From Lentzea jiangxiensis (GTDB lineage: Bacteria; Actinomycetota; Actinomycetes; Mycobacteriales; Pseudonocardiaceae), in the NCBI RefSeq assembly GCF_900104175.1, contig NZ_FNIX01000002.1, forward strand, positions 558,001 to 622,000: a stretch of DNA of 64,000 nt, in the 5' to 3' direction. The position numbers and the translations under genes are program-made. Positions within the stretch are counted from its first letter, which is position 1. Every line of letters starts with the position of its first letter. Under the pieces are notes generated by a model, which made no database searches, had not been told where the DNA came from, and saw nothing but the letters and a program-made list of their open reading frames with translations. Positions 8,644 to 17,037 of this stretch are shown here, piece after piece.

Positions 8644-10158
8644 GTGGTCACAGGACTCTGGAACATCGCCGCCGATCAGCCGGACCTGACCGCGCTGGTG
8701 GGTCCGAGCGGTCGGGAGATCAGCTACTCCGGGCTCGCGGATGCCGCGAACCGCTACGGGCGGGGGTTCCGGTCACTGGGGCTGGAACCCGGGGACAGCA
8801 TCGTGCTGATGCTGCCCAACAGCGCCGAACTGGTGGCGGTGTACTTCGCCGCCTACCAGACCGGCCTCTACGTGGTGATGGCCAACTGGCACCTGACCGG
8901 GGCCGAGGTCGCTTACCTCGTGCAGGACAGCGGCGCCAAGGCGTTCGTCGGCCACGAACGCTTCGCGGCGGCGGCCGTGGAAGCCGCGGCGGGCCTGCCT
9001 GCGGGCGCGCGGTTCGCCGTGGGCGAGATCGACGGGTTCGAGCCGCTGACCGCGCTCGGCGAGGGCGAGGAGGGCAGGCCCGGCGACCGCACCACCGGGT
9101 CGCCGATGCTCTACACCTCGGGCACCACGGGACGGCCCAAGGGCGTGCGCCGGCCGTTGACCGGAGCCGACCCCGACGTCGTCCCGCCGTCCGCGGCCTG
9201 GTTCTTCGGCATCTTCGGGATCAAGCCGCACGACGGGCACGTGCACCTGTGCGGGTCTCCGCTCTACCACACGGCCGTGCTCAACTTCGTCACCATCTCC
9301 GTCCAGCTGGGCCACACCGCGGTGCTCATGGACCACTGGGCGCCGGAGGAGATGCTGCGGCTGATCGAGCGGTACAAGGTCACCCACAGCCACATGGTGC
9401 CGACCCAGTTCCACCGGCTCCTCGCGCTGCCGGACGACGTGAAGTCCAAGTACGACATGGGTTCCCTGCGCGCGATGATCCACGGCGCCGCGCCGTGCCC
9501 GGTGGAGGTCAAGCGCCGCATGCTCGACTGGTGGGGGCCGGTCGTGATCGAGTACTACGCCGCCACCGAGGGCGGTGGCACGGCGATCACCGCCCAGGAG
9601 TGGCTGCGCAAGCCGGGCTCCGTCGGGTTGCCGTGGCCGACGTCCGAGATCAAGATCCTCGCCGAGGACGGCACCGAGCTGCCGGCGAGCGAACAGGGTC
9701 TGGTCTACATGCGGATGGGCGACTCGACGTTCGAGTACCACAAGGACTCCGAGAAGACCCGTGCCGCGCGCGTCGGCAAGCTGTTCACGTTGCAGGACAT
9801 CGGTTATCTGGACGAGGACGGCTACCTGTTCCTGTGCGACCGCAAGAACGACATGATCATCTCCGGTGGGGTGAACATCTACCCGGCGGAGATCGAGAAC
9901 GAGCTCGTCTGCCACCCGAAGGTCGCGGACGTCGCCGTGTTCGGCGTCCCGCACCCGGACTGGGGCGAGGCCGTCAAGGCGGTCGTGCAGCCCGCGGACG
10001 GGGTCGTCGGCGACGACGCGCTGACCGAGGAGCTGCTGGAGTTCGCCCGCACGCGTCTCGCGAAGTTCAAGCTGCCGCGCACGGTCGAGTACGTGGCCGA
10101 GCTGCCGCGCGACCCGAACGGCAAGCTCTACAAGCGGAAGCTGCGCGAGCGTGCGTGA
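8644..10158 (+). CDS. AMP-forming acyl-CoA synthetase in sterol operon
   Basis: The 504-residue ANL-superfamily ligase would activate a carboxylate through an acyl-AMP intermediate. Motifs visible are the P-loop LYTSGTTGRPKGVRRP, the A5 region EYYAATEGGG, the hinge-side GYLFLCDRKNDMIISGG and the C-terminal catalytic Lys region DPNGKLYKRKLR. It resembles FadD4-type enzymes more than FadD19 or FadD17. GTG 8644 is directly downstream of a KstR box with -10 TACTTT. Candidate substrates are sterol side-chain acids or ring-derived acids. It overlaps the following PPOX gene by 8 bp. Confidence 0.88.
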   Translation: MVTGLWNIAADQPDLTALVGPSGREISYSGLADAANRYGRGFRSLGLEPGDSIVLMLPNSAELVAVYFAAYQTGLYVVMANWHLTGAEVAYLVQDSGAKAFVGHERFAAAAVEAAAGLPAGARFAVGEIDGFEPLTALGEGEEGRPGDRTTGSPMLYTSGTTGRPKGVRRPLTGADPDVVPPSAAWFFGIFGIKPHDGHVHLCGSPLYHTAVLNFVTISVQLGHTAVLMDHWAPEEMLRLIERYKVTHSHMVPTQFHRLLALPDDVKSKYDMGSLRAMIHGAAPCPVEVKRRMLDWWGPVVIEYYAATEGGGTAITAQEWLRKPGSVGLPWPTSEIKILAEDGTELPASEQGLVYMRMGDSTFEYHKDSEKTRAARVGKLFTLQDIGYLDEDGYLFLCDRKNDMIISGGVNIYPAEIENELVCHPKVADVAVFGVPHPDWGEAVKAVVQPADGVVGDDALTEELLEFARTRLAKFKLPRTVEYVAELPRDPNGKLYKRKLRERA

Positions 10159-10603
10159 CGCGATCAGGATGACGGCCGCCGAGGTCGAGGACTTCCTGCG
10201 CGGGCAGAAGACGTTGGTCGTGGCCACCATCGGCCGCACCGGGCTGCCGCACCTCGCGCCGATGTGGTTCGCGTGGGTGGACGGCGAGATCGTGTTCTGC
10301 ACCGACCGCAAGTCGCAGAAGGTCGTGAACCTGCGGCGGGACCCGCGCTGCAGCGTGCTCGCCGAGGCGGGGGAGTCCTACGGGCAGCTGCGCGGCGTCC
10401 ACATGGAGGGCGTCACCGAGTTCACCGAACTCGGCCCGGTCGTGGACGCCGTGGTGGAGCGCAACTTCGGCGAGGTCGGCGACGACCCCCTCGCCCGTGA
10501 GGCCCTGCGCAAGGCGATGGCGAGGCGCGTCGCCGTAATCTTCCGTCCGACCAGGACCGCCAGCTGGGACCACCGCAAGACGATGTCGGGAGCGACCCCA
10601 TGA
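10151..10603 (+). CDS. PPOX-class (F420- or flavin-dependent) small oxidoreductase
   Basis: The 150-residue protein has the split-barrel flavin-reductase/pyridoxamine-oxidase-like pattern, with LVVATIGRTGLPHLAPMWFAW and IVFCTDRKSQKVVNLRRDPRCSVL. Actinobacterial relatives bind F420 and reduce enones or biliverdin-like substrates. It is coupled to the ligase upstream (8-bp overlap) and to kstD downstream (4-bp overlap), so it probably works on a steroid intermediate. Start GTG 10151 was chosen because it keeps the barrel complete. The substrate is unknown. Confidence 0.82.
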   Translation: MRDAIRMTAAEVEDFLRGQKTLVVATIGRTGLPHLAPMWFAWVDGEIVFCTDRKSQKVVNLRRDPRCSVLAEAGESYGQLRGVHMEGVTEFTELGPVVDAVVERNFGEVGDDPLAREALRKAMARRVAVIFRPTRTASWDHRKTMSGATP

Positions 10604-12306
10604 CCGTGAACCGCCGCCAGGTGCTCGCCGGAGCCGGCCTCGCGCTGGCCTCCGGACTGGTCAGACCCTCCAGCGCGGCCGCCGGCCTCGGCGAGTTCGA
10701 CGTCGTCGTGGTCGGAGCGGGCGCGGCCGGCATGACCGCCGCCCTGACCGCCGCCAAGCGCGGCCTGAGCTGCGTGGTGCTGGAGAAGGCGCCGACCTAC
10801 GGCGGGTCCGCCGCCCGGTCCGGCGCGGGCATCTGGATCCCGAACAACGAGGTGATCCTCGCCGCCGGGGTGCCCGACACCCCGGCCAAGGCCGCCCAGT
10901 ACCTCGCGGCGGTCGTCGGCGACGTCCCGGTGGCGCGCCAGCAGGCCTACCTGGCGCACGGGCCGCGGATGATCTCGTTCGTCATGTGCAACAGCCCGCT
11001 GCGCTTCCGGCACATGGACGGCTACAGCGACTACTACCCGGAACTGCCCGGCGGCATCGCGAAGGGCCGGTCGATCGAACCGGAGATGATCGACGGCCGC
11101 ATCCTCGGCGCCGAGCTCGCGAACCTCAACGCCCCCTACCTCGCCACCCCGGCCGGCATGGTCATCTACGGCGCCGACTACAAGTGGCTCGCCCTCGCCC
11201 TGGTCAACGCCAAGGGTGCCGCCACCGCCGCCGCCGCTCTGGCCCGTGGCACCGCCGCGGCCGTGGCGGGCCAGAAACCGCTGACGATGGGCCAAGCCCT
11301 GGCAGGCGGTCTGCGCGCGGGTCTGGCGCAGGCCGGGGTGCCGGTGTGGCTGAACACCGGCCTGCAGGACCTGGTGGTGGAGAACGGCGCGGTCAGGGGA
11401 GTCGTGACCACCCGGGGCGTCGTGCGCGCCCGCCGCGGCGTGATCATGGGCTCCGGCGGCTTCGAGCACAACGCGGCCATGCGCGCCCAGTACCAGCGCC
11501 AGCCCATCGGTACGCAGTGGACGGTCGGTGCCGAGGAGAACACCGGCGACGGCCACCGCGCGGGCGAGCGCGCGGGTGCCGCCCTCGACCTGATGGACGA
11601 CGCCTGGTGGGGTCCTGTGATCCCGACGCCCGGCTCCCCGTACTTCTGCCTCGCCGAACGCACCCTGCCCGGCGGCCTGATGATCAACGCGGCCGGTCGC
11701 CGCTTCGTCAACGAGGCCGCGCCCTACAGCGACGTCGTGCACGTCATGTACGACAAGAACCCCGCCGATCCCTGCATCCCGGCCTGGCTGGTCGTCGACC
11801 AGAACTACCGCAACAGGTACCTGTTCGCCGACGTCGCCCCGGCCCTGCCGCTGCCGGACGGCTGGTACCGGTCCGGTGCCGTGGTGAAGAACTGGTCGCT
11901 CGACGGCCTGGCGTCGGCGATCGGCGTGCCCGGCGCCGCGCTGAAGGCCACCGTCAGCCGCTTCAACACCCAGGCGCTGACGGGCCGCGACACCGACTTC
12001 CGGCGCGGCGACAGCGCCTACGACCACTACTACACCGACCCGGCGGTCATCCCGAACTCGTGCCTCGCGCCGCTGTGGCTGGCGCCGTACTACGCCTTCA
12101 AGATCGTGCCCGGCGACCTCGGCACCAAGGGCGGGCTCGTGACGGACGCGCGGGCTCGTGTGCTGCGGCCGGACGGGTCGGTGATCCCGGGGTTGTACGC
12201 GGCGGGCAACGTGAGCTCCGCGGTGATGGGGCGGAGCTACGCCGGGGCGGGTTCGACGATCGGGCCCGCGATGACGTTCGGGTACATCGCGGCCAACGAC
12301 GTCTGA
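10600..12306 (+). CDS. kstD: 3-ketosteroid delta1-dehydrogenase KstD-like with Tat-like N-terminus
   Basis: The 568-residue FAD protein would introduce the 1,2 double bond into ring A, preparing 9,10-seco opening. FAD-binding FDVVVVGAGAAGMTAA is near residue 33. Motifs surrounding the known KstD active-site residues are present: GYSDYYPE (first Tyr), FVNEAAPYSDV (second Tyr) and PYYAFKIVPGDLGTKGG (third Tyr and Gly). It ends AGAGSTIGPAMTFGYIAAND. Unlike M. tuberculosis KstD, about 30 residues precede the FAD fold. They contain NRRQVLAGAGLALASG followed by a small-residue stretch, resembling a twin-arginine signal. ATG 10600 overlaps the PPOX stop by 4 bp. Confidence 0.9.
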   Translation: MTVNRRQVLAGAGLALASGLVRPSSAAAGLGEFDVVVVGAGAAGMTAALTAAKRGLSCVVLEKAPTYGGSAARSGAGIWIPNNEVILAAGVPDTPAKAAQYLAAVVGDVPVARQQAYLAHGPRMISFVMCNSPLRFRHMDGYSDYYPELPGGIAKGRSIEPEMIDGRILGAELANLNAPYLATPAGMVIYGADYKWLALALVNAKGAATAAAALARGTAAAVAGQKPLTMGQALAGGLRAGLAQAGVPVWLNTGLQDLVVENGAVRGVVTTRGVVRARRGVIMGSGGFEHNAAMRAQYQRQPIGTQWTVGAEENTGDGHRAGERAGAALDLMDDAWWGPVIPTPGSPYFCLAERTLPGGLMINAAGRRFVNEAAPYSDVVHVMYDKNPADPCIPAWLVVDQNYRNRYLFADVAPALPLPDGWYRSGAVVKNWSLDGLASAIGVPGAALKATVSRFNTQALTGRDTDFRRGDSAYDHYYTDPAVIPNSCLAPLWLAPYYAFKIVPGDLGTKGGLVTDARARVLRPDGSVIPGLYAAGNVSSAVMGRSYAGAGSTIGPAMTFGYIAANDV

Positions 12307-12380
12307 AGGCGGTGGTGGACTGCGGCCGGCCTTCGCCAGGGTGGCGGGCAAGGGCGGCCAACCACCATCCGAAGGTGTTC

Positions 12381-12563
12381 ATGCACTACGGCCCGAGCAC
12401 GGGCTCCGGCTTCTGCGGTCAGTACGACGACCAGTTCTGGTCCATCGGCAGCAGCGGCATGATCCAGAACCTGTTCAGCGGCAACTGTCTCGCGACGCAC
12501 GGAGCCGAGGTCTTCACCTCGACGTGCAACTCGAACTATGCGGACCAGCGCTGGAACAGGTAG
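12381..12563 (+). pseudogene. Remnant of a ricin-type (beta-trefoil) lectin domain
   Basis: A 60-codon frame ends in GNCLATHGAEVFTSTCNSN then YADQRWNR. This is the subdomain pattern of RICIN lectins: a Cys pair and a QxW-like DQRW near the end. A full trefoil needs about 120-130 residues in three such units, and no signal peptide, enzyme domain or ribosome site is visible upstream. It occupies the gap between kstD and the convergent echA19 and probably is the 3' tail of a lost secreted lectin gene. Expression as a micro-protein cannot be excluded. Confidence 0.5.
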
Positions 12564-12568
12564 GTCCT

Positions 12569-12607
12569 CGGTGGAGCACCTGGCCCGCGAGGCCGAGTGC
12601 TCCACCG
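12569..12607. terminator. Bidirectional terminator between the kstD operon and echA19
   Basis: Perfect 11-bp stem (CGGTGGAGCAC and complement) with a loop that contains a second small GGCC/GGCC pairing. It ends two bases before the echA19 stop and 260 bp after kstD, so it can serve both convergent operons. Confidence 0.7.
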
Positions 12608-12608
12608 C

Positions 12609-13400
12609 CTAGCGGCCCTTGAACTCCGGCTTGCGCTTCTCCGCGAACGCCCGCGGCCCCTCCTTCGCGTCTTCGCTGGAGAACACCTCCATCCCCAGGC
12701 GGGCGTCCACTGTGAACCCGTCGTTCTCGTGCATCGCCTCGGTCTCCCGCATCGTCCGCAGGATGTTGCGCACCGCGAGCGGCCCGTTCGCCGTGATCAA
12801 CGCCGCCAGCTCCATCGCCTTGGTCAGGGCTTGGCCGTCCGGCACGACGTGCCCGATCAGCCCGATCTCCTTGGCCTCCGCGGCCCGGATGTGCCGGCCG
12901 GTCAGCAGGAGGTCGGCCGCGACCGTGTAGGGGATCTGGCGCGGCAGCCGCACCGCCGAGCCGCCGAGGGGGAACAGGCCCCAGCGGGCCTCCGAGACGC
13001 CGAAGCGGGCGCTCTCGCCGGCCACGCGGATGTCCGTCGCCTGGAGGATTTCCGTGCCACCCGCGACCGCCGGTCCCTCCACCGCGGCGATGAGCGGTTT
13101 CGTCAACCGGCGACCTTTCAGCAGTGGTTCGATGACGGAGAAGTCGAACTCGCCCGCGTTGTCACCGGGGTGGTGGGACGTCATGGCCTTGAGGTCGGCG
13201 CCCGCGCAGAACGCGCCGCCCGCGCCGGTCAGGACGCAGACGCGGACCTCCGGATCGGAGTCGACGCGGTCCCAGGCGTCCCGCATGATCGCGAGCATCG
13301 GGCCGGAGAGGGCGTTGCGGACCTCCGGGCGGTTCATCGTGACGACCAGAACGTTGTCGACCAAGTCCACCAACGCGTGTGGTTCCGTCGTGGTCGTCAT
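12609..13400 (-). CDS. echA19: Enoyl-CoA hydratase EchA19-like
   Basis: The 263-residue crotonase hydrates an enoyl-CoA of the sterol side chain. It matches remembered M. tuberculosis EchA19 closely, for example in [38 protein letters not shown] and [16 protein letters not shown]. Crotonase oxyanion-hole segments are visible ([11 protein letters not shown] and PAVAGGTE), and the SEARWGLFP region is where catalytic Glu residues fall. ATG 13400 has AGGAGG seven bases upstream, so the longer frame from 13457 is not used. It is divergent from fadD19 across a KstR box. Confidence 0.9.
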   Translation of the reverse strand: MTTTTEPHALVDLVDNVLVVTMNRPEVRNALSGPMLAIMRDAWDRVDSDPEVRVCVLTGAGGAFCAGADLKAMTSHHPGDNAGEFDFSVIEPLLKGRRLTKPLIAAVEGPAVAGGTEILQATDIRVAGESARFGVSEARWGLFPLGGSAVRLPRQIPYTVAADLLLTGRHIRAAEAKEIGLIGHVVPDGQALTKAMELAALITANGPLAVRNILRTMRETEAMHENDGFTVDARLGMEVFSSEDAKEGPRAFAEKRKPEFKGR

Positions 13401-13449
13401 TCGCGCGCCTCCTGGATCGAGTCTGACCGCACGGGGGATTGTCGAGAAC

Positions 13450-13467
13450 AGTAACACGTTCTACTTT
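13450..13467 (+). promoter_or_regulatory. KstR operator overlapping a -10 element at fadD19; leaderless promoter
   Basis: Bases 13450-13463 match 13 of 14 positions of TNNAACNNGTTNNA (first base A). TACTTT at 13462-13467 is a likely -10 and ends seven bases before ATG 13475. No Shine-Dalgarno sequence precedes fadD19, supporting a leaderless transcript. The same box can repress echA19 on the other strand. Confidence 0.72.
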
Positions 13468-13474
13468 GCGTGCT

Positions 13475-15061
13475 ATGGCCCTCAACGTCGCAGACCTCGT
13501 CGAACACGCCGCAGACACCGTGCCCGACCGGACCGCGCTCGTGTGCGGGGCCAAGAGGGTCACCTACGCCGAGCTCGAGGAACGAGCCAACAAACTGGCT
13601 CATCACCTGGCAAAGAACGGCGTGACGCAGGGTGCGCACGTGGGGCTCTACGCGCGCAACTCGATCGAACTGGTCGAAGCCATGATCGCGGTCTACAAGC
13701 TGCGGGCCGTGGCCATCAACGTGAACTACCGCTACACCAAGAACGAGTTGCAGTACTTGTTCGGGGAAGCGGACCTGACCGCTCTCGTGCACGAACGGCG
13801 GTACTCGCCGTTGGTCGCGGAGGTCGGCGTGCCCGGCCACGCGGTCGTGATCGACGACGGGACCGAGGAACCGTTCGAGGGCGCGGACTACGAGACCGCG
13901 CTGAGCGAGGAGTCCGGTGAACGGGACTTCGGGCCGCGCAGCCCGGACGACCTCTACATCCTCTTCACCGGCGGCACGACCGGCATGCCCAAGGGCGTGA
14001 TGTGGCGGCACGAGGACGTGTGGCGCACGCTCGGCGGCGGCATCGACTTCGTGACCGGCGAGCGGCTGACCGACGAGTGGCACCAGGCGAAGTCCGGCAG
14101 GGACTTCGGGCTCGTCCGGCTGTGCCTGCCGCCGCTGATCCACGGCGCCGCGCAGTGGGCCGTGCTCGGCGCCCTGTTCTGCGGCAGCACGGTGGTGCTG
14201 GTGCCCAAGTTCGACCCCGCCGAGATCTGGCGGGTGATCGAGAGGGAGAAGGTCCAGGTCGCCGCGATCACGGGAGACGCGATGGGCCGGCCGCTCATCG
14301 AGGAGTTCCAGCGCGGCGGCTACGACGGCTCGTCGCTGTTCATCCTCAACAGCAGCGCCGCCCTGTTCTCCTACCCGGTCAAGAAGCTCTACCAGGAGCT
14401 CCTGCCGCACACGACGCTGCTGGAGTCGATCGGGTCGAGCGAGACCGGGTCCACCGGCATCGGCGCGGTGCCCAAGGAGATCGTCAAGACCGACGGCACC
14501 AAGGTGAAGCTCAACGAGGACACCATCGTCATCGACGAGGACGGCAACAAGCTCGAACCGGAACCCGGCGTCGTCGGCAGGCTGGCGCGCGGCGGGCACG
14601 TCCCGATCGGCTACTACAAGGACCCCGAGAAGACCGCCCGGATGTTCGTGGAGGTCGGCGGCAGGCGGTTCACGGTGCCCGGCGACTTCGCGCGGTTCGA
14701 GGAGGACGGCGACATCACGTTGCTGGGGCGCGGCAACACCTGCGTCAACACCGGTGGCGAGAAGGTCTTCCCCGAAGAGGTCGAGGGCGTGCTGAAGTCG
14801 CACCCCGACGTGTTCGACGCGCTCGTGATCGGTGTGCCGGACGACCTGCTCGGTCAACGGGTCGGCGCCATCGTGCAGCCGCGCGACGGGGCGACGCCCA
14901 CGCTGTCCGAACTGGACGCCCACGTCCGCGAGGCGCTCGCGGGCTACAAGGTGCCGCGGTCGCTGTGGCTCGTGGACGAGATCGGCCGCACCCCGAGCGG
15001 CAAACCCGACTACCAGTGGGCCCAGCGCCACGTGGAGGACCATGCGCACCAGCCTGTGTGA
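13475..15061 (+). CDS. fadD19: Steroid acyl-CoA synthetase FadD19-like
   Basis: The 528-residue ANL ligase activates sterol side-chain carboxylates. It resembles M. tuberculosis FadD19 in order and detail: LYILFTGGTTGMPKGVMWRHED (P-loop region), PPLIHGAAQWAVLGALF, DSIGSSETG-like LESIGSSETGSTGIG, LLGRGNTCVNTGGEKVFPEEVE and a C-terminal GYKVPRSLWLVDEI with the catalytic Lys near PSGKPDYQW. In Rhodococcus, FadD19 is essential for C24-branched sterol side chains. ATG 13475 is 11 bp from a KstR box. It overlaps the next gene by 20 bp. Confidence 0.9.
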   Translation: MALNVADLVEHAADTVPDRTALVCGAKRVTYAELEERANKLAHHLAKNGVTQGAHVGLYARNSIELVEAMIAVYKLRAVAINVNYRYTKNELQYLFGEADLTALVHERRYSPLVAEVGVPGHAVVIDDGTEEPFEGADYETALSEESGERDFGPRSPDDLYILFTGGTTGMPKGVMWRHEDVWRTLGGGIDFVTGERLTDEWHQAKSGRDFGLVRLCLPPLIHGAAQWAVLGALFCGSTVVLVPKFDPAEIWRVIEREKVQVAAITGDAMGRPLIEEFQRGGYDGSSLFILNSSAALFSYPVKKLYQELLPHTTLLESIGSSETGSTGIGAVPKEIVKTDGTKVKLNEDTIVIDEDGNKLEPEPGVVGRLARGGHVPIGYYKDPEKTARMFVEVGGRRFTVPGDFARFEEDGDITLLGRGNTCVNTGGEKVFPEEVEGVLKSHPDVFDALVIGVPDDLLGQRVGAIVQPRDGATPTLSELDAHVREALAGYKVPRSLWLVDEIGRTPSGKPDYQWAQRHVEDHAHQPV

Positions 15062-16130
15062 CGAACTGGGCATCGAGCACCCCGTCTTCGGCTTCACGCC
15101 GTCCGAGCACGTGGCGGCGGCGATCAGCCGGGCCGGGGGACTCGGTGTCCTCGGGTGCGTGCGGTTCAACGACGCGGAGGACCTCGACCGCACGCTGACA
15201 TGGATGGACGAGAACACCGGCGGCAAGCCGTACGGCGTCGACATCGTCATGCCCGCGACCGTGCCGGAGGAGGGCACGCAGATCGACCTCGCCGGGCTCA
15301 TCCCGCAGAGCCACAAGGACTTCGTGCAACAGACGCTGCTGAAGCTCGGCGTGCCACCGCTGCCGGACGGCGAAGGTGGGGAGGGCGTGCTGGGCTGGCT
15401 GCACAGCGTCGCCCGCTCGCACGTCGACGTGGCGCTGGAGCACCCGATCCGGCTGATCGCGAACGCCCTGGGCTCGCCGCCCGCCGACGTGGTCGAACGC
15501 GCGCACGCCCACGGCGTCCCGGTCGCCGCGCTGGCCGGGAAGGGCGAGCACGCACGGCGGCACGTCGCCAACGGCGTCGACATCGTGGTGGCGCAGGGCT
15601 ACGAAGCCGGCGGCCACACGGGTGAGGTCGCGACGATGGTGCTCGTGCCGGAGATCGTCGACGCGGTGGACGTCCCCGTGCTCGCGGCCGGCGGCATCGG
15701 CTCGGGACGCCAGGCGGCCGCGGCGATGGCGCTCGGGGCGTCCGGCGTGTGGATGGGCTCCTGCTGGCTCACCACCGCCGAGTACACCCTGGGCAACTCG
15801 AGCACCCAGGAGGCGTTGCTGGCGGCCGGGTCCAGCGACACCGTCCGCACCCGCGTCTACACCGGCAAACCCGCGCGGCTGCTCAAGACGCGGTGGACCG
15901 AGGCGTGGGCCGCCGCCGAGGCTCCCGAACCGCTGCCGATGCCGTTGCAGAACCTGCTGGTGAGCGAGGCGCACCTGCGCATCGCCCGGTCCGACGACCC
16001 GTCCGTGGTCTCGATGCCGGTCGGGCAGGTCGTCGGGCGGATGAACGAGGTGCGGCCGGTCGCCGAGGTGGTGGCGGACCTGCTGGCGGAGTTCGACGCG
16101 ACGGTCGAGCGCCTCACCAAGCTGCGCTGA
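15042..16130 (+). CDS. Nitronate monooxygenase / YrpB-family FMN oxidoreductase
   Basis: The 362-residue TIM-barrel flavoprotein belongs to the 2-nitropropane dioxygenase-like family. Seen are an N-terminal LCDELGIEHPVFGF, the FMN-binding glycine segment VAQGYEAGGHTGEVATMVLVPE with the catalytic-type His, and VPVLAAGGIGSGRQAAAAMALGASGVWMG. Related genes sit in mycobacterial sterol clusters (for example Rv3553), where a nitronate substrate is unlikely and an enoyl/dienoyl reductase role is suspected. ATG 15042 has GGAGG four bases upstream and lies inside the end of fadD19. It converges with fadE27, overlapping by 17 bp. Confidence 0.85.
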   Translation: MRTSLCDELGIEHPVFGFTPSEHVAAAISRAGGLGVLGCVRFNDAEDLDRTLTWMDENTGGKPYGVDIVMPATVPEEGTQIDLAGLIPQSHKDFVQQTLLKLGVPPLPDGEGGEGVLGWLHSVARSHVDVALEHPIRLIANALGSPPADVVERAHAHGVPVAALAGKGEHARRHVANGVDIVVAQGYEAGGHTGEVATMVLVPEIVDAVDVPVLAAGGIGSGRQAAAAMALGASGVWMGSCWLTTAEYTLGNSSTQEALLAAGSSDTVRTRVYTGKPARLLKTRWTEAWAAAEAPEPLPMPLQNLLVSEAHLRIARSDDPSVVSMPVGQVVGRMNEVRPVAEVVADLLAEFDATVERLTKLR

Positions 16131-17028
16131 GCGCGAGGAGCTGGGCGGTCGCCCCGCCCAGCTCGAACTCGTGGCGCTTGGCCGCGGTGAAGTACCGGTG
16201 CACCTGGTGGCTCATGTCGATGCCCGTGCCGCCGTGGACGTGCACGGCGGTGTGAGCCACGCGGTGCCCGGCGTCGGCGGCCCAGAACTTGGCCGTCGCC
16301 ACCTCCTCGGCCGCGTCGAGGCCCTCCGACAGGCGCCAGGCGGCCTGCCAGAGCGTCAACCGGATCGCCGCGACGTCGATGTAGGCGTCAGCGAGGCGTT
16401 GCGCCACGGCCTGGAAGCTGCCGATAGGACGGTCGAACTGCACGCGGGTCCGCGCGTGCTCAGCCGTCAGTTCCAGCGCCCGTTCGGTCACACCGAGCTG
16501 CAACGCGCACAACCCGAGCGTGTACCGCGTGATCAGCCAGCCGGGGGAGAGGCCGGGCACCACCTCGCCGGTGCCGCCGAACTCGAAGCAACCCGCGTCC
16601 GAGCCGTCGACCAGCTCCTGCGCGAGGATCTCCAGCTGGTCCGCCTCCACGAGGAACACCCGCTCCTCGTGCGCGACCAGGAATGCCGCTGCGGTGCCGG
16701 CGAACGGCACGGTCGTCTTCACACCGTCGGCCTCGGACAGCGCGACCGACAGGACGGTTCCGGGCGTCCGCCAGCGCGACCGCTGCTCCGGCGTCCCGAA
16801 CTCCGCGAGCGCCGCCGACGCCACCGTCGTGGGCAGGTAGGGAACGGCCGAGACCGCCCGGCCCAGCTCGACGAGCACGGCGCACTGTTCCAGCACGCCG
16901 AACTCCTCGGGCTGCTCCGGCACGACGCCCGACTTCACGAGGTCGGACCACGGCGCGTCCGACGACTCCAGGATCTTGCGGGTCAGGGCGGCCAGCTCGC
17001 GCTGCGCCTCGGTCAGCGTGAAGTCCAC
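16114..17028 (-). CDS. fadE27: Acyl-CoA dehydrogenase subunit FadE27 (ChsE5)-like
   Basis: The 304-residue ACAD-fold protein is shorter than a full dehydrogenase. It keeps the C-terminal helical domain with RVQFDRPIGSFQAVAQRLADAY-type residues and HVHGGTGIDMSHQVHRYF but has a reduced N-terminal half. In mycobacteria FadE26 and FadE27 form an alpha2beta2 enzyme (ChsE4-ChsE5) that oxidises the C5/C8 sterol side-chain CoA; one subunit alone is inactive. GTG 17028 follows AGGGAG and is nine bases after the fadE26 stop. It is the second gene of the fadE26-fadE27 operon. Confidence 0.88.
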   Translation of the reverse strand: MDFTLTEAQRELAALTRKILESSDAPWSDLVKSGVVPEQPEEFGVLEQCAVLVELGRAVSAVPYLPTTVASAALAEFGTPEQRSRWRTPGTVLSVALSEADGVKTTVPFAGTAAAFLVAHEERVFLVEADQLEILAQELVDGSDAGCFEFGGTGEVVPGLSPGWLITRYTLGLCALQLGVTERALELTAEHARTRVQFDRPIGSFQAVAQRLADAYIDVAAIRLTLWQAAWRLSEGLDAAEEVATAKFWAADAGHRVAHTAVHVHGGTGIDMSHQVHRYFTAAKRHEFELGGATAQLLALSAAW

Positions 17029-17037
17029 GGAATCTCC

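Noticed and set aside
13401..13457. Upstream start of echA19 at 13457
   Set aside because: The extension would cover the KstR box; ATG 13400 has AGGAGG and matches the family start.
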